A stretch of DNA of 64,000 nucleotides from Camellia lanceoleosa (taxonomy: Eukaryota > Streptophyta > Magnoliopsida > Ericales > Theaceae): positions 58,607,530-58,671,529 of the forward strand of contig CM045763.1 in the NCBI GenBank assembly GCA_025200525.1, written 5' to 3'. The position numbers were made by a program, and so were the translations under genes. Within the stretch, counting starts at the first letter, position 1. Every line of letters starts with the position of its first letter. The notes beneath the pieces were generated by a model, which was not told the DNA's origin, ran no database searches, and saw only the letters and a program-made list of their open reading frames with translations. Shown piece after piece: positions 54,181-64,000 of this stretch.

Positions 54181-57100
54181 CATCCTCAAGACTTGGTTGT
54201 GCTTGCAGGTACATCCAGCCACAAGTTTGATTGCTCGTTCAGTACTCGACTTTCGTGGCGGAACGTCACAGGTTTGAGCTTTCCAAACCCTGTTTCCTTT
54301 CTGCCCTATTCTTAGATGATGTGTTGGTCCTTTTAGCATGCTTCTCATGGTGCACTGCAGGCCACTCTCTGCCACTGCCGGCCTTAAATTTATCCCTACC
54401 TGCCATTGATGAAGCCTGCCGTCCATCAATGAGGGACTACCGGCCACCACTGATGGACGGCAGAATACCTTGTCCCAACAGATTTCACTCCAGATTTTTT
54501 GAGCCAGTTGGTTTTCACTCATCCCTCCTCCATGTGTATGGAGGGATGAAACCTTTTTCAAGCTTGTTTAACAAGCTTTGCTTTGCATTCCTCTATATAA
54601 GGAGAGGATCCTCCTCCCTTACAATGGTTCAGCAACTTTGGAGAAAATATATATATCTCTCTATATTTCTCATTCTCTCTCTATATCGTGTTTGTTTGTG
54701 CCTTAAAGTGCATTTTCCTCTCACTTTTGCACTACAACACATAGTGATACACCACCATCTTTGAGCTGAGGTTCTTGGGAGTGTTATTTGAGCTCTGAAA
54801 GTTGGTTTTTGGCCTCAGAGGTTGCTGGTTTCGAAGTTGTGCTTCAAGGGTGAGTGTATTCCCCTTTTAAGCTTTTGTTTGTATACCATATTGTCCATCC
54901 TTGCATATTGTTTTAGGCCTTGCTTTCAACTGAAAAAAGTTCTGTATTTAAGTGCTTTTGATGGTTGTTTAAGGCCTCTTTTGTGTTGAGGGTGTTCTAC
55001 TCTCTTGTGTGCCTTGTTTGGCCTTGTTTTGAACCATGTCTTAAGGCCTTTGAGTTAGTCTTTATATGGCCTTTTAGCCACTGAAAACCAGTGGATTTTC
55101 AGTTGTAGACATGTGGTTTTGAGGCCTCAAATCAAAGGGGGTGATCCCCTCTCTTCTTGTTTTGTTTGCTTGTATTATTTGCCTATCAAATGAGCATGTA
55201 TCTCTATACTCTTGAGGCATGGTGTGAGCTTGTTTTTGTGAGTTTTTAGGTCTGACATGACTCTATTTTTGGCTGGTTTGGCTGTCTTTTGAGTGGCTCA
55301 TACACTTGTAGTGTAATTTTGCCTTGCTAGCCTAACATGCTCTATACTTTGATCCGTTATTCTAGCTTGTTTTGGCTCCATTTCAGCAAGTTTTCACTCA
55401 TGTTTTCACATGATTTAGCTCTGTTTTGAGGCTTCTTGGTCGAATGATGCTTGTCATGCATGCTTGTAGTGCAAAAGCTTTGACTAGCCTTGAGTTTTGA
55501 GGAATCTTGCATGCTTAACTTGAGGTATTTGCATGTTTTGGCATCATTTAGAATGATATTTCAGAGCATATAGTGTTGTTGCACTTCCATATTTTCCACT
55601 CTTTAAGTGCTCTTGAGAGTTATACCTTTATGCCTTATTTGTGAGCTATCGCATGAGCCTCATTTTCTTGCCTTTCAAGCCATCATCTTAGTCCATTTTT
55701 GCTACTGTTTTGGCCTGCATAACGTCTATTTGGGGTTGGCTTGGCCATTTAAGCATTGCCTTGCATGCCTCTAGTGTAATACACTTCACTAGATTTGATG
55801 CTTAGGCCTTTCAACGTGCATTACATGGCTTGTTTGGATGATTCCAAGTCATTTTGCATGTCATATCAGTGATAGAACATATGCCATTGCACTCCATGTT
55901 TCACTCTTTCATTGCCTTTGGGGAGTTGTGTTTTCTACCTTAAGCTTGGGCTAATATGCATGCAATGTTTGTATAGTCATTTGAGCTTCTATCTTAGCAT
56001 GTTTGGCCACTGATTTGGGCATGATTGAGGTCTGCCCATTTTAGTTTAAGTCCATTTTTGCATGTTGTTGCATGCTTGTCCATCTTTGCATGTTGTTGCA
56101 TGCTTGCTTCGTTTTGTTGTTATTCCATGCTTGGTACATTACATGTTTGCATGTCTAGTTTGCATTGCATTTTGCATGCTTGGTACATTGCATGTTTTTA
56201 TGTCAAGATTAGTATGATTGTTCGCATAAAATGTTGTTTGTGTGCATTGCATTGTGTTCAACCCAGTGTGGTGTTTGAACACAAGGTGGATTAGCTGATT
56301 TCATACTTGAAGTGATGAAATGAGCCAATCTTCCTTTGGTCTCCATTGCCTTTGATTTCTCATGATAAGGAGGTGGTCTTGGTGTCTTGTTTGTCGTGCT
56401 TTATTGAATTTGCACATGTTGGATCTTTGGCCATCATGCATCGAGATGCGTAATTGATGATCTTGGATCCGATTATGCCTCTCCCTTGATGTTTTGAAGT
56501 GATATGGAGTGGCATAGTGCGTACATACCCTTGCGAGACCTTCCATTTTCTCTATTTTGTGCTCTGCTGCAGCTTGGTGTCACAGCACACCAGTGGCCGG
56601 CACCTTTCCATCTTTGGCCGACAGATCTTCAATTGTGGCCGACAGTATCCACTCTTGGTCGGCAGAGGGGTCGGCAGTAGCTTCTCATGGCCAGCAGGCC
56701 ATTGGTGCACTCCTCAGCACTGTTCTGGTGAGATCCAGCAGCTAGTTCTCAAGGACACCCTGTAGACAGAGCCTCTTGAGAGCAACAGGAGAGCTTTTCA
56801 GGACGGGAATCGAGAGCATGCATCCTTCCTTGTTCAAGGCAGAGCTGAGGCGGCTTGATTTAATGCTTTACTTGTTAATTAGCATTCGGTGTTGCAATTT
56901 AATTAATTTGTTTGATTAGTGAAAGTTTTGTAATAATTAGTTGTAGCTAGTTATTCAATTTGGTTGTGTAATAATTAGTCTAATTAGATCATTAGATTAG
57001 TTAGAATAGCTTAGCGTAGCTAGCTTAGCGTATTCATTCGGACCCTCCGTCGAGAGGGCGAATTGTTGTAATAAGTGTGCGTGCGTGTGTGCATGTCTTC

Positions 57101-58202
57101 CAACCCCACGTCTTTCTCCCTTTTACTTACCTGCTTTTGATGGTTAGTTTTAGGGCATGTTTCAATTAGCATCCTTATGTTTGCATGTGTGCATCATTCA
57201 TCTGTCTTGCATGCATCGGGCTCGGCGCATCATACTAATTGCATTGTATTTCAATACCGATTTGAATACATGATTATCAAGTTACATTTCACATGACTTC
57301 TTAGAATAGTCGAGCCTATTTCTAGTTCCATTTTGCATGTGTTGCATTAGCCATCTTGACATGAACTAGGATCATGCATTGATTACTAACTAGCTTTTGT
57401 TTTGGCTCGGAGTACTAGGTAAGTTTTTACGCTTTAGCATCCTGCATATGTGTTAAGTGCTGCCACGTTTAGCATGCTTGCCATGAGGCTAACTACTTAA
57501 ATGATTAACTGCATGAATGCCTGTGGATGAAGGTTGGATCGCTTGAATTGGAACAATTCATTGAAATGTGAGTTTTTAAGCCCACTTGAGAGTAGCAAAA
57601 TCATATTTTCTAAGCCCACTTGGGGGTGGCAAATCCACGTCTTAGCCTACTTGCAAGTAGCACCTTCAAACCATTTTCAAACAAACAAACATGAGATGTT
57701 TTGTTCCAACTTAGGCGATCTAGTCTATACTTGTATGTTGTGCGCATCACGCAGTAAGCTAGCTAATAAACCGGAATAAGAACACATATGTTTTCAAAAA
57801 CAAAATATCATGCTTAGTAAAGGCTGATCCTTTGATCGGGTGAGCGGGGGTGCTCATTGCATGACCTTCCTCTCTCGTACCCAAGTTCCCAAGCCGAGGC
57901 AACTTTGGTGATGACGGACACGTGGCCTTAGGCACGAGTCAGGGTTTCCTAAATTTTTCAAAAAAAAAAAACATTTAGGTGGCGACTCTGCATCTGGCAA
58001 AGCAGTCCATATTTGACACTTCATTATGAAAATCAGTTTTCCAAAACGATTTGCCGGATTTGGACTCTTTGGTGATTTATCAGTCTTGCATTGCACTTTT
58101 CGAGATTAGATTTAGAACCGTGACATTGAGTCCGAACTGTGGTAAGCTAATGAACAAAATGGATTTCACGCGCGGAGCTTGGGACGTTCGGGCACGTCTA
58201 CA
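54160..58202 (+). repeat. TE-D 3' LTR
   Basis: TGTAGACAACCC at the start, ...GGGCACGTCTACA at the end. It is homologous to 41,506-45,522 over the full length. It keeps the canonical CA end lost in the 5' LTR but has a 4-base loss in the G-box palindrome. The LTR-end hairpin has one wobble change (57,824-57,839). A TGGCGACTCTG box is at 57,980-57,990. Confidence 0.92.
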
Positions 58203-58375
58203 TGGGGAAGGTTTTAACCAGGTAAACATCAAATCCTAACACGTTTCACCTAAAAGGGACAAAGGTGGTGTAACCCACAGACGTACCTAACTATATCTCA
58301 TACGAAAAGGGGGAAGGTTTTAACCAGGTAAGCATCAAATCCTAACACGTTTCACGTGAAAGGAACAAAGGTGGT
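58203..58375. repeat. 106-bp tandem array of TE-B (right part)
   Basis: Resumes with GGGGAAGGTTTTAACCAGG, in phase with the unit broken at 41,505, and contains about one and a half more units. It ends near GGAACAAAGGTGG. Confidence 0.9.
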
Positions 58376-59010
58376 TCGCGATGATATGTAAAATACGTAT
58401 TACATACGTATCTGTTTACACACAGACAAACTATATACAGATACGGATACACACATATACATATACAGACAAAATACACACAGATATGTACATATGGTAT
58501 ACATATATAGATACGAGGAATATTTTGTTTGCGGCCGTCAGCGGGAAGATGCCGTTACTGAGAAGGCATATTCCGTTTGCTGACGTCAGTGCGCGTATGC
58601 AAAACATGCAAAAAGAAAAAAAAAACACAAAATGCATGGACACGGGGGTTCGACCTTCTGATCTCAAGCTCTCAACCATTGAGCCAACCCACTAAACCAA
58701 GCCACTCTTGTGACCAATTATTCAAACAAATACGTATATGATACATAGGTATACGAGACATATATACATAAAACCAAAACAAAATAAAAGAAACACTCAT
58801 TGCTATGGGGGCTCGAACTTCTAACCTCAAGCTCAGCCCTTCAATCCTTAACCACTGAGCCGAACCACTAAGCCCAAGCTGCTTTTGTGACCAAATATTC
58901 AAACAAATATATATAATACATAGATGTACAATACATATACACATATATATATATATACATATACATATACAACTCTCCCGCCTCTCTCTCTATTTTTGTC
59001 TCACTCTCTC
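58376..59010. repeat. Microsatellite-rich region with two tRNA-derived SINE-like heads
   Basis: Runs of ACATAC/ATACAT and TATATA words. Two related segments, about 58,640-58,700 and 58,807-58,870, carry pol III box A and box B in minus orientation. In the better copy box A is GGCTCAGTGGTTAAGG and box B is AAGTTCGAGCCCC, about 44 nt apart. They form a tandem duplication of about 170-190 bp. The upstream sequence does not form an acceptor stem, so they are SINE-like rather than tRNA genes. Confidence 0.6.
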
Positions 59011-59244
59011 TTCCTTTATCTTCTTCGAGCGTCGTGTCTGGCGCGCGATTTCAACAATCGTGGCGCCTGACTGACAGGCTGCCCTAATTCTTCAATGCCT
59101 TATCCCAATATTTCCCCTCTTTGTCTTCTTCTTCTTCTTCTTCTTCGCTCTCTTCTTAAGTTGAGGCCTGCAAGAGAGAGGCAGAGCAAAAGCCTGCAAA
59201 CTTTCTCTACCATCAACCTTTCTTTTCCATTACTCTCCTCTGCC

Positions 59245-59667
59245 ATGGCCTCTTCACACGGTTCTCTCACTCTTTTTCCAGACCTGAACGAGTCCATGAT
59301 AGAGATGACTGATTCTAACTCCCCTGAACCTCAACCACGGGCTCCTCCTCCTCCCCCTATTTTTAACTTTCCAGCGATGTTAGTTGAACAAATCATGGCT
59401 ATACAATCTGACATTGAAGCAAACTCGTATACGCTGAGGTCATGTGTGGAGACCGTGACTGCGGTCTCTAACTTGTCCCGTCGATTGCAGAACAGGACGT
59501 GCGAGGTACATCAGTTAAATGCACAACTCTCCATCCTCCAACGTATGTATAAAGACGCTCGAGTAGAAATTAGAGCGCTGAAAAAGCAGAACAAAGAATT
59601 GAAACGACAGGCCACCTCCGTGGCTCGATTCGGAGTTTCTTCGCACAACCAATTTGATGGTCGGTGA
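59245..59667 (+). CDS. Small coiled-coil protein, antisense inside TE-B
   Basis: 140 residues from ATG 59,245. An in-frame ATG at 59,095 would add a Leu-rich tract encoded by CTT repeats, which is less likely. The order is Ser-rich start ([17 protein letters not shown]), a Pro run (APPPPPIF) near residue 35, then from about 45 a helical region, with a basic coiled coil at about 85-125 ([20 protein letters not shown]). LTLFPDLN resembles plant EAR-type repressor motifs but lacks the usual Pro, so this is only suggestive. The frame is intact, with a CT-rich leader upstream and AATAAA at 59,977-59,982. Product not recognised. It occupies the same post-pol, antisense slot as the PMD gene of TE1. 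Confidence 0.6.
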   Translation: MASSHGSLTLFPDLNESMIEMTDSNSPEPQPRAPPPPPIFNFPAMLVEQIMAIQSDIEANSYTLRSCVETVTAVSNLSRRLQNRTCEVHQLNAQLSILQRMYKDARVEIRALKKQNKELKRQATSVARFGVSSHNQFDGR

Positions 59668-59842
59668 GGAATAATCTCCTTCGGAAGCTCTGCCAAGGCC
59701 GAGGCAGAGTCTTCAAGAGCTTCGAAGGAGTAAAGATAAAGCGAGGCAAGTGATAGTAAAGTCAGGCAACGAAGCTATATGGAAATGAAGCCGGTTGTAA
59801 TCATCGTCGCCGAGCTGTTGCCGAAAAACTGAGAAAATACTA

Positions 59843-59854
59843 CTCTCTCTCTCT

Positions 59855-59892
<38 letters not shown>
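59843..59892. repeat. (CT)n followed by a 30+ base T tract
   Basis: CTCTCTCTCTCTCT runs into an uninterrupted T tract to 59,892. Its length is likely unreliable in assembly. Confidence 0.9.
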
Positions 59893-59893
<1 letters not shown>

Positions 59894-59976
59894 GCGTTTG
59901 TTTGTTTTTTGGAGTGGGAACCTATAGCTTCAACTCCTTTTTGTACAACTTTGATTGGGGTTGATCACTGGCATTT

Positions 59977-59982
59977 AATAAA
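59977..59982 (+). terminator. Poly(A) signal for the antisense ORF
   Basis: AATAAA about 310 bp after the stop codon, followed by TTTGTTCTG. Confidence 0.4.
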
Positions 59983-59989
59983 ATGAGTT

Positions 59990-60802
59990 TGTTCTGCAAA
60001 TCTGGATGGCATGAATGGCACAACACTGAACATACATATTATTTTGTTTTGAACTTGAAAATGGCTGCATTTTAGTGAATTCTGAATTGAATATTGAGCC
60101 TATCACTGACCAAAACACAAAACACAACTTAATGAAATGAAAATGAAGCAAAAACCATCCCAAAAAACACCTCTTTGCGCTTGTCGGAGCAAAATGAACG
60201 CAAAACAGACTAACACCGGTCGATCGCCCGACGGAAAAGCATCGTCGGCGACAACTACTGTGCATTTTTCGGCAATTGCTTGATTAAGATGATGAGAACT
60301 CGGTAGTGTGGATAAAAGACCAAAAACCTGACTCAACTGTGCCCCTAGTTCATCACTTTGCCCTTTTTTTTGTTTTTCCTTTCTGCTAAAGCGATTTTGG
60401 TCAACATGAGAGGTAAATTAGCACATTTGTTTCATTTTCTATCTTGAAATCATATGAGCCAAATTATGAGCACTAAAAATTTTCTCTTTTTGGTCCAAAG
60501 AATAGTCTGAGTTTTAAAAAATGAAATAATTTTTGAGAAAATTAGTCAACTTCATTAAAAGTCCTCAAAATCTAATTTTACAAATGACCACTACTCAATC
60601 AACATGAAATCAACCCATGAGATGTACACTTGAATTCCTCTTGCGACTAAACTTGTCATGAAAGAGAAATAGGACAACTGAATCAAATGGGGACGAGCCA
60701 ACCAAATATGGATAGCCGAGTCGAATAGAGATACACCAATCAAACATGGACGAGATGAGTGAGTTAAAAAATGATTAAGGCCGAACTTCAAGATGAAGCT
60801 GC
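59990..60802. other. TE-B non-coding post-pol region
   Basis: No gene seen. One TGCCCCTAGT word occurs at about 60,340. The stretch 60,660-60,770 lists loosely repeated CCAA..ATGGA.GAG words. Confidence 0.5.
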
Positions 60803-61043
60803 CTACGTATCCCAAAGATAGGAATCAGGCCATACGTAGTTCCGGTTAAGGTTCACTCGGGTATTGACACTCTCCTTTTGTGCTCTAACTTTTTTCAAAG
60901 CCGCCCTTTCGGGTTTTCAGCCTTGCGAGCTTTTCATTTTTCTATATATATATTATTTTATTTTATTTTATTTATTTATTTATTTTTTCCTACTCTAACT
61001 TTTGCCTAGGTGGCCTTTTTAGGTTTTCGGCCCAGCGAGCCTT
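60803..61043 (-). repeat. TE-B post-pol stem-loop and box pair
   Basis: Stem-loop CTACGTA...TACGTAG at 60,803-60,839. The distal box lies at about 60,880-60,935 (CCC-GAAA-GGG on the minus strand). The pol-proximal box lies at about 61,000-61,043, where the mini-hairpin is CCT-AAAA-AGG, a paired change. Confidence 0.75.
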
Positions 61044-62428
61044 TCAAGGGTAATACTTCTTCAGCTTGTCCATGTTAATTGGTTGTGAGAACTCCAAATC
61101 ATCCAAATCCATGAGAATGACTACTCCTCCTGACCAAATTGATTTAATGATGTAGGGGCCTGTCCAATTGGGTCTAAACTTCCCCCTGGGGTCATGAATA
61201 GGAGCTTGGCTGTCTTTTAACACTAAGTCCTCTTCTCTCAAATTCCTAGATCTAACCTTTTTGTTGAATGCTCTGGAAATCTTGCGTTGATACCCCTAAA
61301 TGTGGTATAACGCCTTCAATTGTCGCTCATCAAATAGCATCAGTTCCTCAAATCAGTTCTGTTGCCAATCAGCTTCTGTTATTTGACATTCAGCCATAAT
61401 CCTTAATGAAGAAACTTCCAACTCAATCGACAAAACAACCTCCATTCCATATACCAAAGAGTAAGGGGTTGCCCCTGTAGACGTTCGGATTTATGTCCTG
61501 TATCCCTAAAGTGCAAAAGGCAACTTATCTGGCCAATCTCTATAAGTTTCTACCATCTTACACAGGATGTTCTTGATGTTTTTATTTGCAGCTTCAACAG
61601 CTCCATTGGTTTGTGGCCTGTAGGTTGATGACTTGTGAAAAGCCAAGTTATACTTCTCAAGTAGAACTGCCACTTCTCCTTTGAAATGTGAGCCATTGTC
61701 AGAAATTAATTCATTTGGCACCCCGTATCTGCAGATAATGTTGTTCTTGATAAATTTGGCCACATGTGATGCTTTCAACACTGAATACGACTGTGCTTCA
61801 ACCCACTTGGTAAAATAGTCAATGGCAACCAAGATGAACTGATGCCCATTTAAACCTTTCGGTGTGACTGCCCCGATGACATCTATGCCCCAGATTGAGA
61901 AAGGCCAAGGTGAAGTCACGTTGTAGAGTTTTGATGGTGGGATGTTCATGCGATAGGCGCAGATTTGACATTTATGGTATCGCCTAACAAAGTTGATACA
62001 ATCACTCTTCATGGTTAACCAGTAGTATCCTTGTCTAAGGATTTTTCTGGCTAGCATTACACCGTTCATATGGGCTCCGCACTCTCCTCCATGGATGGCT
62101 TCCATGATACGCTTTGCCTCTTCTTCCTCTGCACGCAGCTTGTGCATTCCCAAATACCCTCTCTTGTATAACTTATCTCCACAAATGACGAACTGAGTGG
62201 CTAGACGCTGTATCCCCCTTTTGTCTTTAGTGTTTGCCCTTTGTGGGTATGTACCTCTTTCCAGAAAATTCCAAATATCAAAGTACTAAGGGTTTTCATC
62301 TTGAACTTTTTCTGTTGTGGCTATCATTTCATACGCGGGGTGTACCTTTGTTCTATAAGGATTAGGCGTATCTTGACCCCGACCGGTTTATCTATCATTG
62401 ATGCCAGGGTTGCCAATGCATCAGCAAA
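61044..62428 (-). pseudogene. TE-B integrase
   Basis: The frame 61,506-62,153 contains His20 and His27 of the zinc site, but the first Cys of CHKC is Tyr58 (RRYHKC), so the zinc site is incomplete. Catalytic residues are Asp90 (WGIDVIG), Asp151 (SDNGSHF) and Glu186 (NGAVEAAN). A stop at about 61,503 separates the C-terminal part, whose end (61,044-61,241) reads LKDSQAPIHDPRGKFRPNWT...DKLKKYYP. The stretch 62,154-62,428 is the degraded link to the archaeal RNaseH. It matches TE1 integrase at most positions. Confidence 0.9.
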
Positions 62429-62767
62429 TCAGTTATTCTCTCTTACTAGGTGTGGAAAAGTTAGTTTTTCGAACCTCGAGATCAACAGGTCCAAGGTCTG
62501 ATGGCAGATTTTCATTTTTTCCTCTTTAACTTTCCAATCTTCATTGGCTTGAGAGACGACCAAGTTTGAGTCCCCGATCACATCCAACCTTATTGCCCCT
62601 AGTTCCAGGGCTGCTTCCAATCCAGCAATGCACGCCTCATACTTTGCTTTGTTGTTAGATACCATGAATTGAAGTTTAAAAGCTAAGGGGATATGGGAAT
62701 CATCTGGCGCTATGAGCAACATGCCTATCCCATAGCCAAATTGATTGGACGCTCCATCAAAGTTCAA
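62429..62767 (-). pseudogene. TE-B archaeal-type RNase H
   Basis: Better preserved than in TE1. It has MNFDGASNQFGYGIG with catalytic Asp4, SNNKAKYEACIAGLEAALEL with Glu44, VIGDSNLVVSQ with Asp66, and HLVRENN near the end. The frame is closed by a stop at each side, so the polyprotein is broken. The domain's presence after the first RNaseH is the defining Tat feature. Confidence 0.9.
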
Positions 62768-62770
62768 TTT

Positions 62771-63550
62771 CTAAGTGTCTTCTTCCATCTGTATGACCTC
62801 TTCATCTAGAAATGAGTACTCCATATCTTCTCCTCCTTCAATTGGGTGATCAGCCAAAAATTCTGCTATGGTCCTTCCTTTGACAGATTTGCGAGTGACA
62901 TACTTAAGGTCAAATTCGGAAAGCAACAGCAACCAACGAGCTAGCCTACCGGTAAGTGCTGGTTTCTCAAAAAGATATTTGATTGGGTCTAATCTTGAAA
63001 CTAGAATTACCGAGTGAGCTAACAGGTAGTGTCTCAACTTCCTGGTGGCCCATACCAAAGCTAAGGAAGCTTTTTTCAAAGGAGTATAGCGGGTCTCATA
63101 TTCAAGCATCTTTTTACTTAAGTAGTAGACGACCTTCTCCACTTTCTCATCCGACTCTTGTGCAAGCATACATCCCATGGTTGATTCAGTCATTGATAAA
63201 TACAAAATCAACGGTTTCCCTGGCTCGAGTGGCGATAACACAGGCGAATTCTGCAAATATTGCTTAACTTGCTCGAAGGTGAGCTGACACCGATCATCCC
63301 ATTGAAACTTCTTCCCTTTCTTCAACAGACCAAATAGGGGTTCACAAGTTAAAGTTAATTTTGAAATAAACCTCCTTATGAATTGCAACTTTCCCAGAAA
63401 GCCCCGCACCTCCTTTTCAGTTATTGGTGGCAGCATTTCTAAGACAGCCTTAATTTTAGATGGATCAACTTCGATTCCCCGCTGTGTGATCAGAAATCCC
63501 AACATCTTGCCCGCAGTTACCCCGAAGGTGCATTTTACGTGGATTGACAC
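62771..63550 (-). pseudogene. TE-B connection and first RNase H
   Basis: A single 259-residue frame. The thumb/connection (IRRFISKLTLTCEPLFGLLK, FQWDDRCQLTFEQVK) is followed by RNaseH with LILYLSMTESTMGCMLAQES, MLEYETRYTPLKKASLALVW, and DPIKYLFEKPALTGRLARWL. Where many RNaseH domains have the first catalytic Asp, this copy shows Thr-Glu, in line with relaxation of the older domain in dual-RNaseH elements. That last point is inference. Confidence 0.9.
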
Positions 63551-63555
63551 TTAGC

Positions 63556-64000
63556 TCAGTATTCCCTAATTCTCTCAAAGAATTTCTTCAGTGCAGTGTA
63601 ATGGCTTTCCCGATCTTTGGACTTGACAATCATGTCATCTACATACACCTCAACTTCCTTATGGATCATATCGTGTAAAAGAGTAGTAGCAGCTCTCTGA
63701 TAAGTGGCCCCAGTATTCTTTAAACCGAATGGCATAACCCTGTAGCAGTATGTCCCCCATGGTGTGGTAAATGCTGTCTTTTCTCTGTCCTCTGGAGCCA
63801 TAAGGATCTGGTTATACCCTGAAAAACCATCCATGAATGACAGTAAGGCATGCCCTGCAGTGAAGTCTACCAATTCGCCAATATGTGGCAATGGGAAATC
63901 ATCCTTCGGACTAGCCTTATTCAAATCCCGAAAGTCAACACAAACTCGGATTCTGCCATCTTTCTTTGGAACTGGCACAATATTGGCTAACCAAGTAGGA
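63556..64000 (-). pseudogene. TE-B reverse transcriptase, N-terminal part outside the window
   Basis: Contains VPVPKKDGRIRVCVDFRDLN, FMDGFSGYNQI, TTPWGTYCYRVMPFGLKNTG and YVDD (about 63,634-63,645). Reading extends past 64,000 (LANI precedes VPVPKK). A stop or frameshift at about 63,551-63,555 separates it from the connection domain. Sequence is close to TE1 RT. Confidence 0.92.

Larger units (their letters stand above)
41506..58202 (+). mobile_element. TE-D: complete non-autonomous Tat-type element
   Basis: 16.7 kb with two LTRs of about 4.0 kb, PBS, leader, a damaged gag, a remnant of the last pol codons, long non-coding filler, two minisatellite arrays, a PPT and a 3' LTR. There is no protease, RT, RNaseH or integrase anywhere inside. 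The flanks are AGGGG on the left and TGGGG on the right, compatible with a degraded 5-bp target duplication within a 106-bp unit. The LTRs differ mainly by transitions and agree at most positions by eye. Confidence 0.88.
32603..64000 (-). mobile_element. TE-B: Tat-lineage element, split by LTR-C and TE-D, runs off the right edge
   Basis: The parts on the minus strand are a 3' LTR (32,603-36,250), PPT, a short pre-PPT segment (to 36,334), then LTR-C, then 40,080-41,505, then TE-D, then 58,203-64,000 with pol. Three joins support a single element. The sequence left and right of LTR-C joins at GCCGG/GCCGT. The 106-bp tandem array is interrupted by TE-D and resumes in phase at 58,203. The pre-PPT module matches TE1. 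Its 5' LTR and gag lie beyond 64,000. It inserted in LTR-A. Confidence 0.82.

Noticed and set aside
58800..58870. tRNA gene
   Set aside because: Box A and box B are present, but no acceptor stem or anticodon arm can be formed; better read as a SINE-like segment.

Overview
This is a plant nuclear DNA window made almost entirely of very large, nested Ty3/gypsy LTR retrotransposons. Several features place them in the Tat lineage (Ogre/Retand/Grande-like). The pol order is PR-RT-RNaseH-second (archaeal-type) RNaseH-INT. The LTRs are 3.6-5.5 kb and begin TGTAGACACCCC. The primer binding site TGGCGACTCTGCTGGGGA resembles a tRNA-Arg 3' end. Long non-coding regions full of tandem repeats lie between pol and the 3' LTR. 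I see no intact conserved host gene. The organism is probably an angiosperm with a repeat-rich genome; the species cannot be read from the sequence.

Layout. (1) Element TE1 occupies 1-23,100 on the minus strand. Its 3' LTR (1-2,823) is cut by the window edge. A polypurine tract (PPT) follows, then an antisense, intron-containing plant mobile domain (PMD) gene (4,220-7,757, plus strand), post-pol structured boxes (8,781-9,227), a decayed pol (9,228-14,300), gag (14,606-16,817), leader and PBS, and a 5.5 kb 5' LTR (17,567-23,100). (2) 23,101-25,320 looks like an LTR-type end of another element, carrying minisatellites. (3) 25,321-28,413 is the least repetitive stretch. It holds a broken gene I do not recognise (25,597-26,902) and a second, unrelated PMD pseudogene (27,838-28,413). 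(4) LTR-A (28,414-32,602, minus) interrupts that PMD gene. (5) Element TE-B (minus) starts inside LTR-A. Its 3' LTR is 32,603-36,250, and its body is split by a solo LTR (LTR-C, 36,335-40,079) and by a complete element TE-D. TE-B resumes at 58,203 with an antisense small ORF (59,245-59,667) and pol (61,044 to beyond 64,000). (6) TE-D (41,506-58,202, plus) has two 4.0 kb LTRs, PBS, leader, a broken gag, only the last few codons of pol, two large minisatellite arrays, and a PPT. It is non-autonomous.

How the parts relate. The nesting order is PMD gene, then LTR-A, then TE-B, then LTR-C and TE-D. TE-D shares its PBS and roughly 440 bp of leader with TE1 although its LTRs are of another subfamily, so a TE1-like element is a plausible helper. 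The coding capacity is dead: every gag and pol carries stops or frameshifts. The most interesting signals are structural. They include an inverted repeat that loops out the PPT at all three 3' LTR junctions, a hairpin with compensatory changes near the end of six LTRs, repeated hairpin arrays inside LTRs, conserved stem-loops after pol, and independent antisense genes in the same post-pol slot of two elements.
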